From contig CAJJAK010000006.1 of NCBI GenBank assembly GCA_905182165.1, positions 1 through 64,000 on the forward strand: a stretch of 64,000 nt of DNA, given 5' to 3'. The DNA comes from an uncultured Paracoccaceae bacterium. GTDB lineage: Bacteria; Pseudomonadota; Alphaproteobacteria; Rhodobacterales; Rhodobacteraceae. Position 1 is the stretch's first letter. Each line of letters begins with the position of its first letter. The translations under genes and the position numbers were made by a program. Below, piece by piece: positions 38,322 to 48,700 of this stretch. The notes beneath the pieces are model-generated. The model ran no database searches and had not been told where the DNA came from. It worked only from the letters and a program-made list of their open reading frames with translations.

Positions 38322-38971
38322 AAATATATCTTAACATCAAAAATAACAAAGCCTCTATAGAAAGAGGCTTTGAAATAAATTTGTAATAATTGCTCTGTCG
38401 ACATTAATTTTACTTTGTCTTCTTCGGACATTTCAGTAATGCCTTTTGCTGCTTTTTCGGCAGCTTTTCTCACTGCAGCATCAAGTTCCAATTGTTTGCA
38501 AAGCCCTAAAGCTACTGGGTCAACTGGTTGAATGTTACTTAGGTTCCAATGGCTACGATCACGAATAGTTAGGATTGTAGGTTTTGTAGTACCAACTAAT
38601 TTAGAGATTTGAGCGTCTGTAACCTCTGGATGAAACTTTACGAGCCAAGCTATAGCTGAGGGTCGGTCTTGTCTCTTTGAAAGTGGTGTATATCTAGGAC
38701 CACGTTTTTTAGTTTCACCCTCTGCAGAAGGATTATACTTTAATGTTAATGTATAAGAAGGACTTTCTAGTGCGCGTTCTATCTCAGCCTGCTCAAGCTG
38801 ATTATGGGAAATTGGATCAAACCCCTTTATGCCAGATGCTACTTCACCATCTGCAATACCTTGAATTTCTAACTCATGAAGACCGCAAAAGTCGCCTATT
38901 TGCTTGAAGGTTAGCATTGTATTGTCAACGAGCCAGACGGCAGTTGCTTTCGCCATAATTGGAAGTGCCAT
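38261..38971 (-). CDS. TrcR/DUF1013 cell-cycle regulator, C-terminus replaced
   Basis: The first 197 codons are the alphaproteobacterial DUF1013 (TrcR) protein: MALPIMAKATAVWLVDNTML, GLHELEIQGIADGEVASGIK, GPRYTPLSKRQDRPSAIAWL and KLVGTTKPTILTIRDR with a helix-turn-helix-like region, ending near LMSTEQLLQ (38381). Homologues continue for some 50 more acidic residues. Here the frame runs through a terminator hairpin and over a fadD-like fragment to 38261, so the tail is not genuine. TrcR proteins are associated with RNA polymerase and cell-cycle transcription in alphaproteobacteria. The gene is transcribed alone; an 8-bp inverted repeat (39027-39061) lies upstream. Confidence 0.88.
   Translation of the reverse strand: MALPIMAKATAVWLVDNTMLTFKQIGDFCGLHELEIQGIADGEVASGIKGFDPISHNQLEQAEIERALESPSYTLTLKYNPSAEGETKKRGPRYTPLSKRQDRPSAIAWLVKFHPEVTDAQISKLVGTTKPTILTIRDRSHWNLSNIQPVDPVALGLCKQLELDAAVRKAAEKAAKGITEMSEEDKVKLMSTEQLLQIYFKASFYRGFVIFDVKIYLWKRFGLNIIQKIYRQQLIV
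38348..38371 (-). terminator. Intrinsic terminator-like hairpin
   Basis: AAAGCCTC (38348-38355) pairs with GAGGCTTT (38364-38371) around an 8-base loop. Read on the minus strand it is followed by a T-rich stretch (GTTATTTTTG). It lies 27 bases before the fadD-like start and immediately after the last recognisable trcR codons; the trcR frame has no stop before it. Confidence 0.62.
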
Positions 38972-39149
38972 AATTTAATCCTTTATTATATAACCTTATT
39001 ATTCGGTGAACCCGCTTTTTGCTTTTAGCTCATTACTTGCGTTTTCTGGAATAAATGAGCTTATACGCTTTGAATTCTAAATTGGGAAGGGTTTTCTTGT
39101 CTTATATTCTCAGAGGGTCCCTCTATTTGTATTGCTAATTGATTGTCAA

Positions 39150-40160
39150 TTAAATTCTTAATAAAATTTTCCCAATATGATCTTTATCTAAGGCTTCATG
39201 AGCTTTTTTTGCATCCTCTAATGGGAAAATACTATCAATTATGGGTTTAATTTTACCAGAGTTTATTATTGGCCAAACATTAGTTCTTAATTCTTCTGCA
39301 ATTCGAGACTTTGCTAAATCAGATTGGGGTCGCAAGGTTGATCCTGTGACTTTTAATCTTCTCATCATTATTTCAGCAAAATTTATCTCTTTCCGAGCTC
39401 CTTCTAAGAAAGCGATTTGTACTAATCTACCATCATCTGCAAGAATTTTAATATTTTTTGAAATATACTCTCCACCCACCATATCAAGTATTAGATTTAT
39501 TCCCTTATTATCGCTTAAACTTTTTATAGCATCTACAAAATCTGTTGTTTTGTAATTTATTGCATGGTGCGCGCCAATAGATAGGCAAAAATCACATTTA
39601 ATATCATTTCCTGCAGTAACAAAAACTCTAGCACCCATGGCTGAAGCCAATTGAATTGCTGTCGTGCCTATGCCAGAACTCCCACCATGTACGAGAAAAG
39701 TTTCACCTGCCTTTAACTCTCCGCGCATAAAGACATTCGACCAGACAGTGTAAAGTGTTTCACACAGGGCAGCGGATTCTTCTAAATTTAAAGAAGATGG
39801 AATGGATAGCGCGTGATCTTCGTGTGTCACAGCGTACTCAGCATATCCACCGCCTGGAAGTAACGCCGTAACCTCATCACCAACTTTCCATCGTGTACAA
39901 CCTGAGCCCAGCGATATTATTGTACCCGATGCTTCAAGACCAATTATATTTGAAGCTCCTTTTGGGGGAGCATATAATCCTAATCGCTGAAGAATGTCTG
40001 GTCTATTTACCCCTGCGTAACGAATTTTTATTAATATTTGTTTATATTTTGGTTTGGGCACATCTAACCAACTAACGGCTAATACTTCCGGCCCTCCGGG
40101 TCGACTTACTGTTATCGCTTTCATTTTCATATCTTTGGTCACAATTTTTTTACTTCTCAT
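39150..40160 (-). CDS. Zinc-independent quinone oxidoreductase / MDR-family dehydrogenase
   Basis: A medium-chain dehydrogenase/reductase of the NADPH:quinone oxidoreductase type, about 325-336 residues. Features are RYAGVNRPDILQRLGLY, the GLEASGTIISLG block, and the nucleotide-binding VHGGSSGIGTTAIQLASAMG; structural zinc cysteines are lacking. Homologues begin at MKAITV, so the start is probably ATG 40124 or 40130; ATG 40160 would overlap the coq9 stop. It follows coq9 on the same strand, which fits a role with quinones, though such pairing alone does not prove it. Confidence 0.9.
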   Translation of the reverse strand: MRSKKIVTKDMKMKAITVSRPGGPEVLAVSWLDVPKPKYKQILIKIRYAGVNRPDILQRLGLYAPPKGASNIIGLEASGTIISLGSGCTRWKVGDEVTALLPGGGYAEYAVTHEDHALSIPSSLNLEESAALCETLYTVWSNVFMRGELKAGETFLVHGGSSGIGTTAIQLASAMGARVFVTAGNDIKCDFCLSIGAHHAINYKTTDFVDAIKSLSDNKGINLILDMVGGEYISKNIKILADDGRLVQIAFLEGARKEINFAEIMMRRLKVTGSTLRPQSDLAKSRIAEELRTNVWPIINSGKIKPIIDSIFPLEDAKKAHEALDKDHIGKILLRI

Positions 40161-40803
40161 CAGCGGTATTTGAGGTTTTCATAAGTGAAAATACCTTTTC
40201 CGCTCCTTTCAAAAATTCTTGCCCTAATTTGGAGTTTTTGAATTTTACCTTTACTGCTTCAAACTCCATAACGTCATCAATCCGTCTATGTAAAAACTCT
40301 TCTGTTTTAAGTATATTTTTGCTTTCATCACCCAGCCAGTAAAGGAGAGTACTACTGTAGACAGTTCCCAAGGTTACACGCTTCGTATACCAATTTATAT
40401 CCTTTGAAGTGTCGCCTAAAGAATTCCAAATTGCGTCTGATAGGTTCCATACCATAGCTGCATTATCTGGAATCATATGTGGAAGAGATAGTAAACTAAG
40501 AGCTTTTCTCATTGCTTCCTTATTTTCATCGGCAAGCCTTATTCTAGTTAACATTGCGTCTGTTATTCGATCACGATATTTTTTTTCTAAGTTCTCATCG
40601 TTGACAACAAGTTTGACCATTTCCTCGTCGTCTTTTTTTATAAAAGTTAACATGAGGTCGATTGAACCTCTTGGGAAAAGAAGTTTTCCTTCAACATTAG
40701 AAATTCCAGCTTCGTCACAAGCCATTTTAAAAGTTTTTTTATTCCATCCATCGAATGGAACATGCTTTAATGAGATGGTGATTAATCTATTTATATCTGT
40801 CAA
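40150..40803 (-). CDS. COQ9 family protein
   Basis: A 217-residue homologue of COQ9, a lipid-binding TetR-fold protein that supports ubiquinone synthesis (COQ7 step) in mitochondria and alphaproteobacteria. The N-terminal helix-turn-helix remnant (KHVPFDGWNKKTFKMACDEA) and the C-terminal COQ9 domain (IPDNAAMVWNLSDAIWNSLGD and DINWYTKRVTLGTVYSSTLL) are clear; keep-length is usual. It is divergent from rpsU, the usual alphaproteobacterial arrangement. Confidence 0.88.
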   Translation of the reverse strand: MTDINRLITISLKHVPFDGWNKKTFKMACDEAGISNVEGKLLFPRGSIDLMLTFIKKDDEEMVKLVVNDENLEKKYRDRITDAMLTRIRLADENKEAMRKALSLLSLPHMIPDNAAMVWNLSDAIWNSLGDTSKDINWYTKRVTLGTVYSSTLLYWLGDESKNILKTEEFLHRRIDDVMEFEAVKVKFKNSKLGQEFLKGAEKVFSLMKTSNTADEK

Positions 40804-40906
40804 AATAAACCTATTCTTCTTCTATAGACAAATGTATTTGTTTTTGCTATCTCAACCGTTCCTGCAAGTAATTGCAACTCTAAACTTCGAAAGGTGGTGA
40901 CCCCAC

Positions 40907-41116
40907 ATGCAGGTATCTGTTCGTGATAATAATGTAGATCAAGCACTTCGTGCTTTGAAGAAAAAGCTACAACGTGAAGGCGTTTTTCGTGAAATGAAGC
41001 TTAAGCAACATTTTGAGAAGCCGTCTGAGAAGAAAGCTAGAGAAAAAGCCGAAGCAATCCGTCGTACGAGAAAGTTAGCTAGAAAAAAAGCTCAACGTGA
41101 GATGGGAATCGTTTAA
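40907..41116 (+). CDS. rpsU: 30S ribosomal protein S21
   Basis: A 69-residue basic protein starting [20 protein letters not shown], with the S21 helix and an extended basic C-terminus ([16 protein letters not shown]). It helps the ribosome engage mRNA leaders. AGGTGG lies upstream as ribosome site, and an intrinsic terminator follows. Monocistronic, divergent from coq9. Confidence 0.97.
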   Translation: MQVSVRDNNVDQALRALKKKLQREGVFREMKLKQHFEKPSEKKAREKAEAIRRTRKLARKKAQREMGIV

Positions 41117-41128
41117 TTCATTTTATTT

Positions 41129-41157
41129 AAATCCCTGGACTAGTCTGGGGATTTTTA
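41129..41157 (+). terminator. Intrinsic terminator of rpsU
   Basis: AAATCCC (41129-41135) and GGGATTT (41148-41154) form the stem, with a small inner TGGAC/GTCTG pairing region, followed by TTATTT. It lies 12 bases after the rpsU stop and may also serve the opposing lipoprotein gene. Confidence 0.78.
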
Positions 41158-41787
41158 TTTCCTAAGCTTCTGTTTTTCAAAAAAAATATTCGATTTATCA
41201 TCTAAAAAATAATCATAAACTTTGGTGGTTGTTACCCCCTCCAGTTTTGAGAAGTTTTCCATTGTCGTTTTGGGAAAGTAACTTTTTGGAATTGTTATGA
41301 AGTTGGGAACTTGATTTAAAACTTCAGAAATTGCGTATGAACACATCATATCTTGGACTGGGCCATAATTTTTAACTAAGTTTGTTAATTTTATTGCTAC
41401 TTTTGATTCGATTTCAGTGCTCTGCATTACTACATGAATGGTGGGTCGTGCATGATAGTCGATGTATCTCTCTAACGCGGTATCATTCATACCAAAAAAA
41501 ACATCATGTTGTTCAGGGATTTGTGGGTGTTTAAAAGTACCAGCTGGGTCAAATAATATTCTTTCTTCCGAGTTTATCAAAAGCGCTGAATGTCCACCCA
41601 TCCCCGTCGTATTATTTATCATAGTAAGCAATGTGATAGAAGTTGGTTTATTATTTTGATAAGTTGCACTTATCACTTCGTCTTCTGGTGCCCAAGTGAC
41701 TTTTTTGGTAGCACAAGAAGTTATTAAAAAAATAATTACAGGTACAATTACTATATTTTTATAATTAAAATTCAATTTTTTTTGCAA
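41155..41787 (-). CDS. Lipoprotein, possible permuted papain-like (NlpC/P60-related) fold
   Basis: A 210-residue precursor with a lipobox (FLITSC, Cys about residue 26), so probably an outer-membrane lipoprotein. GMGGHSALLINSEERILFDP followed by a later MMCSYAISEVL places a histidine before a cysteine, the order seen in circularly permuted papain-like proteins such as YiiX/YaeF. The HARPTIHVVMQ strand lies between. Catalysis is inference; the family assignment is not certain. It is convergent with rpsU. Confidence 0.75.
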   Translation of the reverse strand: MQKKLNFNYKNIVIVPVIIFLITSCATKKVTWAPEDEVISATYQNNKPTSITLLTMINNTTGMGGHSALLINSEERILFDPAGTFKHPQIPEQHDVFFGMNDTALERYIDYHARPTIHVVMQSTEIESKVAIKLTNLVKNYGPVQDMMCSYAISEVLNQVPNFITIPKSYFPKTTMENFSKLEGVTTTKVYDYFLDDKSNIFFEKQKLRK

Positions 41788-41842
41788 AATTTATCTGATT
41801 TGATAAGACCATATTTAAAGGGATCTGTATTGCATCTTATAA

Positions 41843-41977
41843 TTAACTATTAAAAATGGCTAAAAATATTAAAACAGCTATTGAAAAGGCACCAACTCCA
41901 AATACCCATTTTATAAATCCCTCAAATACTTTTTCATGGACTTCAACATCCATTGAACCATGCTCATGATCAGCCAT
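41843..41977 (-). CDS. aa3-type cytochrome c oxidase subunit IV (small)
   Basis: A 44-residue protein, MADHEHGSMDVEVHEKVFEG then one membrane helix (VFGVGAFSIAVLIFLAIF). This is the pattern of the small bacterial aa3 oxidase subunit IV (COX4_pro_2 type), which packs at the periphery of the oxidase. AGAGGTAG precedes the ATG. The main cox genes are not in this window, as is common for this subunit in alphaproteobacteria. Confidence 0.82.
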   Translation of the reverse strand: MADHEHGSMDVEVHEKVFEGFIKWVFGVGAFSIAVLIFLAIFNS

Positions 41978-42044
41978 TTCTACCTCTTTTTGTTAATTTT
42001 TAATCAGATTAATAAGTGAAAGCAACCTTTACTATAAAAATTAT

Positions 42045-43118
42045 TTAGTTCAATTTTTGCCAAAGCCAAGCACCATCGCTTCTTTTGCTTCGGCTTATTT
42101 TTCCATCTTTTAAGAGATGATTTAAATGCCCAATACTCTCAACTAATGCAAGGCCATATTCACCTGAATTTATTTTGCGCTTGAATAAAGGTTGAAAACA
42201 GTCGGACGCCGTTTTTGGAGTATCTAAATAATTCAGGAGGCGCTCAAGCGCACTATGATGATTTTCTATTAATTGTTCTAAACGGTTTGGAAGTCCATAA
42301 AATGGTAATTTATGACCTGGTAGAACAAAGTCATCGTTCTTGGATTGTAATAACAATCGTTCACAAGATTCTAGCCATTCTCCAACCGGATCTGCGTCAG
42401 GTTCTGTTGCATATACCCCTAAGTTTGGAGAAATAGAGGGTAAAATTTGATCTCCGGCGATGACAATATTATCACTTTGAGACCAGAAAGTTGCATGTTC
42501 TGGCGAATGACCATTGCCCATGTGCACAGTCCAGGTGCGCGTACCAATTTTTAACACCTCGTTTTGCTGAATTCTTTTGAATCCTAGTGGGATATGAGTA
42601 ACGACATCTGAATAATTAAAGGGTGCAGTTTTTACACGTTCATTATAAATATCGTTATCCATTCCAGCAGATTTGTAAAACTGTAAAGTTTCTTTAGTTG
42701 GTTTTGAGTGCGCGTCTAGGGTTAACATCCTCGCAAAGAGCCAAGTAGTGCGGGATGCCCAAATGTCAGCATTATATTCAGATTTGAACCAACCTGCGAG
42801 CCCGATGTGATCAGGATGGTGATGCGTAATGATCACGCGCTTTATTGGTAAGTTATGTAAAGGTCCTTTAATCAAATCTACCCAAATAGAGCGAGTTTTT
42901 TTTGTGTCAAAGCCAGTATCTATTATTGTCCATCCATCATCATTTTTCGTTTTTTCCCGGATAGCGTAAATATTTACATGATCTAGAGCCATCGGTAGTG
43001 GTAATCTCATCCATAGGATACCATCTGCAACTTCAATAGCTTCACCAGTTTCTGGAGGGTTTTTATATGGAAATCGCATATTATAATTTATTAAGCATTT
43101 TTGTACATAATAATTCAC
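42045..43118 (-). CDS. Metallo-beta-lactamase fold hydrolase
   Basis: An MBL-fold protein of about 344 residues from the preferred ATG at 43079 (MRFPYKNPPETGEAIEVADG). The metal site is THHHPDHIGLAG, with further ligands in MGNGHSPEHATF and AGDQILP. The C-terminal part has a LSGH-like PGHKLPFYGLP and a short winged-helix-like end (HLLKDGKISRSKRSDGAWLW), as in LACTB2/hydroxyacylglutathione hydrolase-like proteins. Substrate unknown. It stands alone. Confidence 0.9.
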   Translation of the reverse strand: MNYYVQKCLINYNMRFPYKNPPETGEAIEVADGILWMRLPLPMALDHVNIYAIREKTKNDDGWTIIDTGFDTKKTRSIWVDLIKGPLHNLPIKRVIITHHHPDHIGLAGWFKSEYNADIWASRTTWLFARMLTLDAHSKPTKETLQFYKSAGMDNDIYNERVKTAPFNYSDVVTHIPLGFKRIQQNEVLKIGTRTWTVHMGNGHSPEHATFWSQSDNIVIAGDQILPSISPNLGVYATEPDADPVGEWLESCERLLLQSKNDDFVLPGHKLPFYGLPNRLEQLIENHHSALERLLNYLDTPKTASDCFQPLFKRKINSGEYGLALVESIGHLNHLLKDGKISRSKRSDGAWLWQKLN

Positions 43119-43292
43119 TTAAATTCATTCTATAAATCAAAAAAATATGACTTTGGGAATAAAAGAATAGAAAAATCGTGTTCAAAGCTATCGTCCTCAG
43201 TTAATAATAATCTATATATGTTAAGCTTAGCTCTTTGCGTAAATCTAAATTCGATAAGTATCAAGATGGATAACGCATAATAGGAATTGAAA

Positions 43293-44251
43293 ATGCAAAC
43301 TAAACTATTGCAGGCTAATAGGGATGGAATTTTAGAAGGAGCAGAATCTTATTAACTGTGGGCAACAAGTGGCCTTCCCAACTGAAACAGTTTATGGCTT
43401 GGGAGCTGATGCAAGCTCAATAGTGATGCGTAGCAGATAGCGTCTTATTCAGCGGAAAAGGAAGACCAAAATTTAATCCATTAATAGTTCATTTTCATGA
43501 ATTGAGTAGAGTCCTTAATTATGTTGAACTTAATACTCAGGCTATAAAATTAGCTGAGGCTTTCTGGCCTGGTCCGTTGACACTAGTTTGCAAACTCAAA
43601 TCTAATACAGGTATATCGAATTTGGTGACATCTGGTTTGGGAACATTAGCTGTAAGAATTCCATCTAACAAAATTGCATTAGAATTTATAAAAACTTGTG
43701 ATGTTCCGATCGCAGCACCATCTGCAAACAGATCAGGTAAAATCAGTACTACAAATGCTTCAGATGTTATTAAAGAACTTAATGGAATTATTCCTGCTGT
43801 AATTGATGGTGGTATAAGTGAGATAGGCTTGGAGAGTACTATAATTGATGTGAGCACTTCCTCACCAGTATTACTAAGACCTGGTGGCAAAATAATAGAA
43901 GATATAGAACAGATAATTGGAAACCTTGAGATAAAGAGCCGATCTAGTTTTATAAATTCACCTGGGCAACTAACGTCTCATTACTCACCAGACACGAAGA
44001 TGAGACTTAATGCTGAAAGTAAAAATAAGAGTGAAGTATTGCTTGGTTTTGGTTCTGAAGAAGCAGATATTTCTTTATCAAAAAGTGGCAATTTAACTGA
44101 AGCTGCTACAAACTTGTTCTCTCATATGCGTTCTATAGATATCTTGGCAAAACATGTTGGAGCGAAGTGTATTGCAGTTTCTCCTATTCCGTCTGTTGGT
44201 TTGGGATTAGCAATAAATGATAGACTGCGACGGGCGGCGGCAATTCATTAA
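43293..44251 (+). CDS. Threonylcarbamoyl-AMP synthase, Sua5 type (at least two indels)
   Basis: Makes threonylcarbamoyl-AMP for t6A37 of ANN-decoding tRNAs. ATG at 43293 starts MQTKLLQANRDGIL; the frame slips near 43348 (resuming CGQQVAFPTETVYGLGADAS) and around 43428 (resuming FSGKGRPKFNPLIVHFHE). The YrdC domain then runs with AVRIPSN, APSANRSGKIS and LESTIIDVS, and the C-terminal Sua5 domain follows a linker with SPGQLTSHYSP. About 319 residues, the Sua5 rather than short TsaC form. It is convergent with yqgE, overlapping by four bases. Confidence 0.9.
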
Positions 44252-44823
44252 GCAGTGCCACCATCCGCAGACAAAAATTTAGGATCTATGCCTAAAATTT
44301 TTAATGAATCTTCCCATTTACTTTTATTATTTTTTTGAAATATTATATCGATTTTAGCATCAGAAACTAACCATCCATTATTTTTGATTTCCATTTCAAT
44401 TTGCCCTGCATCCCATCCAGTATAGCCTAATGCAACAAAGAATGTTTCTGGACCCTTATTAGTGACAATATCTTCAACAATATCCAAAGTAGAAGTCATT
44501 CCCAAAATATTATCTATTTTTATCGTTTCTTCTTTATTAAAGTAATCTAAAGAATGTAGTATAAAACCTCTATAAGGTTCTACTGGGCCACCCAAAAAAA
44601 TCGGAAAAGGTTCTAATATTTTGGTTGGCTTTATGCTTATTTGTTTAAGTAGATCAGAAATATTGAAATTGGCAGCCAATTTGTTGATTATTAAACCCAT
44701 CGTACCTTCAGTATTATGTGAGCATAAATATATTACTGCATTTTTAAACCGAGGATCGCCCATACCCGGCATAGCGATAAGAAACTTTCCATTTAAATCT
44801 ATTTTTTCACTATATTTATCCAT
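44248..44823 (-). CDS. YqgE/AlgH family protein (UPF0301)
   Basis: A 191-residue member of the DUF179 family. Typical segments are FLIAMPGMGDPRFKNAVIYLCSH (given in parts: FLIAMPGMGDPRF and VIYLCSHN), GLIINKL, FLGGPVEPYRGFILHS and the C-terminal ALGYTGWDAGQIEMEI with NGWLVSDA. The biochemical role is unknown; it is widely conserved. It is divergent from the DsbD-N-like gene at 44939, a pairing also usual in Rhodobacterales as I recall it. Confidence 0.91.
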   Translation of the reverse strand: MDKYSEKIDLNGKFLIAMPGMGDPRFKNAVIYLCSHNTEGTMGLIINKLAANFNISDLLKQISIKPTKILEPFPIFLGGPVEPYRGFILHSLDYFNKEETIKIDNILGMTSTLDIVEDIVTNKGPETFFVALGYTGWDAGQIEMEIKNNGWLVSDAKIDIIFQKNNKSKWEDSLKILGIDPKFLSADGGTA

Positions 44824-44938
44824 AATTAAAACATGGTATACGTTTATAATGGATACAAGTATTTAAAATTTTATTTATTTATCTTATGGTCAGGTATATG
44901 TCGTATTTATTTTAGATAAGGTTTAAAACAAAAACTCT

Positions 44939-45736
44939 ATGAAATTAATATTAATTTTTTTATCTTTTTTTGCTTTTAGTATAGCGCCAACATTTTCTCA
45001 GAATTTGACAGAAGTTGTGCAACTCCAATTATTAAAGGGTTGGAGAGCTGAAAATGGTACCCATATAAGTGGATTAAAAATAACGCTTTCACCTGGTTGG
45101 AAAACTTATTGGAAACAACCAGGAGAGACTGGTTTGGTCCCACATTTTGATTGGACTGGCTCTAAGAACGTTTCTGCAGTAAAGGTCTTGTGGCCGCACC
45201 CATCTATATTTGATGAAGATAACTTCCAATCAATTGGTTACAAAAATAAAGTGATTTTACCAATTGAGTTTACACCTCTTAATCTTTCAAAGGTTATAAA
45301 GCCAAAACTCAAAATAACTTTAGGTGTCTGTGAGGACTTATGTGTTCCTATTTCCCGAGTTTTACGTACAAAACTAAGACCATCAAAAACAACTATAGAT
45401 CAAGAAATTATTACGTATTATAATCTTCTTCCCAAGTTGGTTTCGAAAGCTAAAATCAAACATATTACCTGTGGTGTTGAAACTAGGAATAATAGTTTGG
45501 TTTTTGAATCAAATATCGAAATGGTATCTAAGATTTTCAACGTTAAAGCTGTAGCCATTGAGTTAAACCAAAGTAAAGTTTGGTTTGATATACCGATTTT
45601 CAGAGCAATTAATAGTTCTCTCAAAGTTATTGCTGAGATTCAAAATTTCGATGAAGGACCATTAATTTTAGACAGGAGTAATATTATTATAACGGTTTTA
45701 GGTGACCATAAGAGTATTTATTTTAAGGGGTGCTAA
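44939..45736 (+). CDS. Periplasmic DsbD N-terminal-domain-like protein
   Basis: A 265-residue exported protein with a signal peptide (MKLILIFLSFFAFSIAPTFS) and the fold of the DsbD alpha domain: LSPGWKTYWKQPGETGLVPH, WPHPSIFDEDNFQSIGY and the redox pair in LGVCEDLCVPIS. In DsbD this domain passes electrons to periplasmic partners. Here it stands alone without the membrane and thioredoxin domains, so it presumably works with a separate CcdA-like protein elsewhere. Convergent with the RND permease gene. Confidence 0.78.
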   Translation: MKLILIFLSFFAFSIAPTFSQNLTEVVQLQLLKGWRAENGTHISGLKITLSPGWKTYWKQPGETGLVPHFDWTGSKNVSAVKVLWPHPSIFDEDNFQSIGYKNKVILPIEFTPLNLSKVIKPKLKITLGVCEDLCVPISRVLRTKLRPSKTTIDQEIITYYNLLPKLVSKAKIKHITCGVETRNNSLVFESNIEMVSKIFNVKAVAIELNQSKVWFDIPIFRAINSSLKVIAEIQNFDEGPLILDRSNIIITVLGDHKSIYFKGC

Positions 45737-45756
45737 CTATAGAAATTTTTATTGAC

Positions 45757-48700
45757 TTAACTAAACTTTGGTTCAGTTCTTTTGAATTTTAATTTATAAA
45801 CTAAAACGTTAAATAAATATGCTGCTAAAATTATAATAATTGTTAAAAACAAATAGACTAATAAACCCCAAATATAAACATTCTCGATACCAAATCGTTG
45901 ATAATAAATCTCAATTAATGGATTAATGTTACCCGTTACTATGATCCAACCTAATGTCACTATGAAACTTAGGATAATAAGTAGGCCTGAACTTAGTGAA
46001 ATTAATCTCAACCCAAAGGCTTTGTGATTAAAGGATATAGAAGATTTAAAAGCTTTAATTTGGCGTGAGATGTCGAGCTGCATTGCTAGTAATGAAGGGA
46101 CAACTATTAAAACAAGAATCATTCCAAATCCAAGGCCATATACGAGTGTTATTACAGTTGGTTTGAGAAATTGAGCACCCTGGGATTTTTCAAACAATAA
46201 TGGAGCCATTCCCAAGACTGTTGTTAAAGTAGTTAAGACAACTGGCCTTAATCTATCGCATGCTCCATCAATTATACTTTGTACAAAGCCTCGATCTTTG
46301 GCGTATTCATCAACAGTTGAAACTAAAACAATACTATCATTTATAATTATGCCAGTCATGCCAATGAGGCCAATTACAGAGAACATCGATAAAGGTACTT
46401 CCCAGACATAATGACCATAGATAGCACCAACGAGGCCAAATGGAATAATAGCCATCACGACTGCAGGTCTAGCCCAACTCGAAAATATCCAGGCTAAGGT
46501 TAAATAAATGCCCAAAAGGCATATACCAAAACCAAATAATGCATCGTTGAGGAAGGTGTTTTCTTGCTCAGCTAGTCCAGATAATTTAGTTTTAATTTGG
46601 AAGTCTTGTTCTATTTGAGGCAAAATACTGGTTTTTAATTGTTCGGTAATGAAATTTGCACGGTCTGGATCATCCTCAGAAATATCACCAGTCACAGTTA
46701 TCACCCGAAGACCATCCTCACGTTTTATCGTTGCAAAGCCAGTATTAGAAGTAACGGAAACAATGTCGGACATGGGAACATATTTTCCTTTGGGTGTCCG
46801 TAGCATTGTTCGCTCAATAAAATCTGCACTTAATTCCTCTTTAGGCATTTGAACAGTAATTTTTGCAGTCCGACTACCTAGTGGATATTTTGCTGCTGTT
46901 ATGCCGTTCAAACGGTGTCGCAACTTAGTTCCAAGTTGATCAATCGTAAAACCAAGCGCTTGCCCCTGAGCGGTTAGATCTAAAATCAATTCTTCTTTGT
47001 CGTAAGCCAAATCATCTTCAACTGCGGAAACCTCAGGATAAATAGCAACTAAACTCTTTAGTTTTTCTGCAGCACTCTTCAAAACATTCGAGTCGGCGCC
47101 AAACAACTGCACGCTTAAAGAATCCCCACCTGGTCCAGATGTCCAGTTTCTAAAACTAAGTGTTTCTAACGCAGGATGATTTTTGACGTTATTTTGCAGT
47201 TCTCCAAGATATTCATAACTAGAATATGGTCTCAAATCAGCATCAACCAATTCAATCGATATTGCTCCAAGAAGATCTTTGTCTTTATATTCTGATCCAG
47301 CTAATGCTCTACCAGAGTTACCACCGATTTCTGCCATAACAAAATCTAATGGATTTATACCGTACTCTTCCTCAAATTTTTTCGCGGTATCATTAGCGGC
47401 ACGCTGCAATTCAATCATCATTTCCAAGGTATCTTCTCGCGTTGCCTCAGGTAACATAGCGAAATTACCACTTATAGACCCTCTTTCTGGCGCATTAAAG
47501 AACCGCCATTGAACGCTACCATTGAGGAAAAGCATTGCTTGGCTTGCTAAAACTACGAAAGTAAGTGCTAAGACAGGGTATCTGAATTTAATTATTAATT
47601 TTATACTTTTTCTGAATATTTTCTTTCGAAACCACCCAAACCCTAAATTAAAAATATAACTGGGAGTATCATACCACTTTCTCTTATTAATGTTTTTAAG
47701 TGCATGGCTCATATGATTGGGTAAAATTAAAAAACATTCAACTAACGATGCAAATAATACAACAATAACAGTAAATGGAATATCTGCCATAAAATCGCCA
47801 AATGTCCCGGTTATTAATGCCAAACCAGAAAAGGCTATAATGGTAGTGAGAGTGGCTGAAAAAACAGGAGGTGCCATTCTAATTGCTGCATTTTCTGCAG
47901 CTACTATTGGATCTTCTCCTAAGCTGCGCGCTCTAAAATCGGCATGCTCCCCCACAACTATCGCGTCGTCTACCACTATTCCTAGTGTTATGATCAAGGC
48001 AAATAATGAAATCATATTTATAGTCAATCCAGCAATGTACATGATACCAATGGTTGCAATCAGTGCTGCTGGTATGCCCATTGCGACCCAAAACGCGGTC
48101 CGAGCATTTAAAAATAGGAATAAAAGCCCAATTACTAAAGCCAAACCTATTAAGCCGTTATCAACCAGTAAGTTAATACGTTTAGTGATATGTTCAGCAC
48201 GTGTTCTTATAAGTTTTATCTTTGTTCCACTTGGAAGATATGCTTCCATTTCAGCAGCAATTTTTTCAACTGAACTTTGTATACTTATAGCATCCCCTTT
48301 ATCTGAACGGTTTACTCGAACAGAAATTGCTGGATCTTTACCCACAAAGTAAGCCCGGTCTCGATCAATTTCTTGCACATTTATAGAGGCTATGTCTGAA
48401 ACGCGAATTTTTGATCCGTCTGCATTTGACTTAACAACAACTTCTGCAATTTGAGAAAAACTTCTTTTTTCTACACCCGTCCTTACACGAGCAGCACCAC
48501 TAGCCATACTGCCGGCAGGATCAGTTTCTGCCTCTTCACCTATAGCCTTTGCTATTTGGTACAAAGTTAAATCATTTTTAATTAAATCTACTTGCTTAAT
48601 TTCTATGATTGTTTCAGGCGAAGCTACGCCCCTTATTATCGCTCCAGTTATACCTTCTTCAAAAAGCCTTGAAACTAATTCATCAGCAAAAAGTGCTAAT

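Noticed and set aside
38971..39149. AGCTCATT/AATGAGCT hairpin upstream of trcR as a riboswitch
   Set aside because: A single 8-bp stem with a 19-base loop and no other conserved structure; too weak to name.
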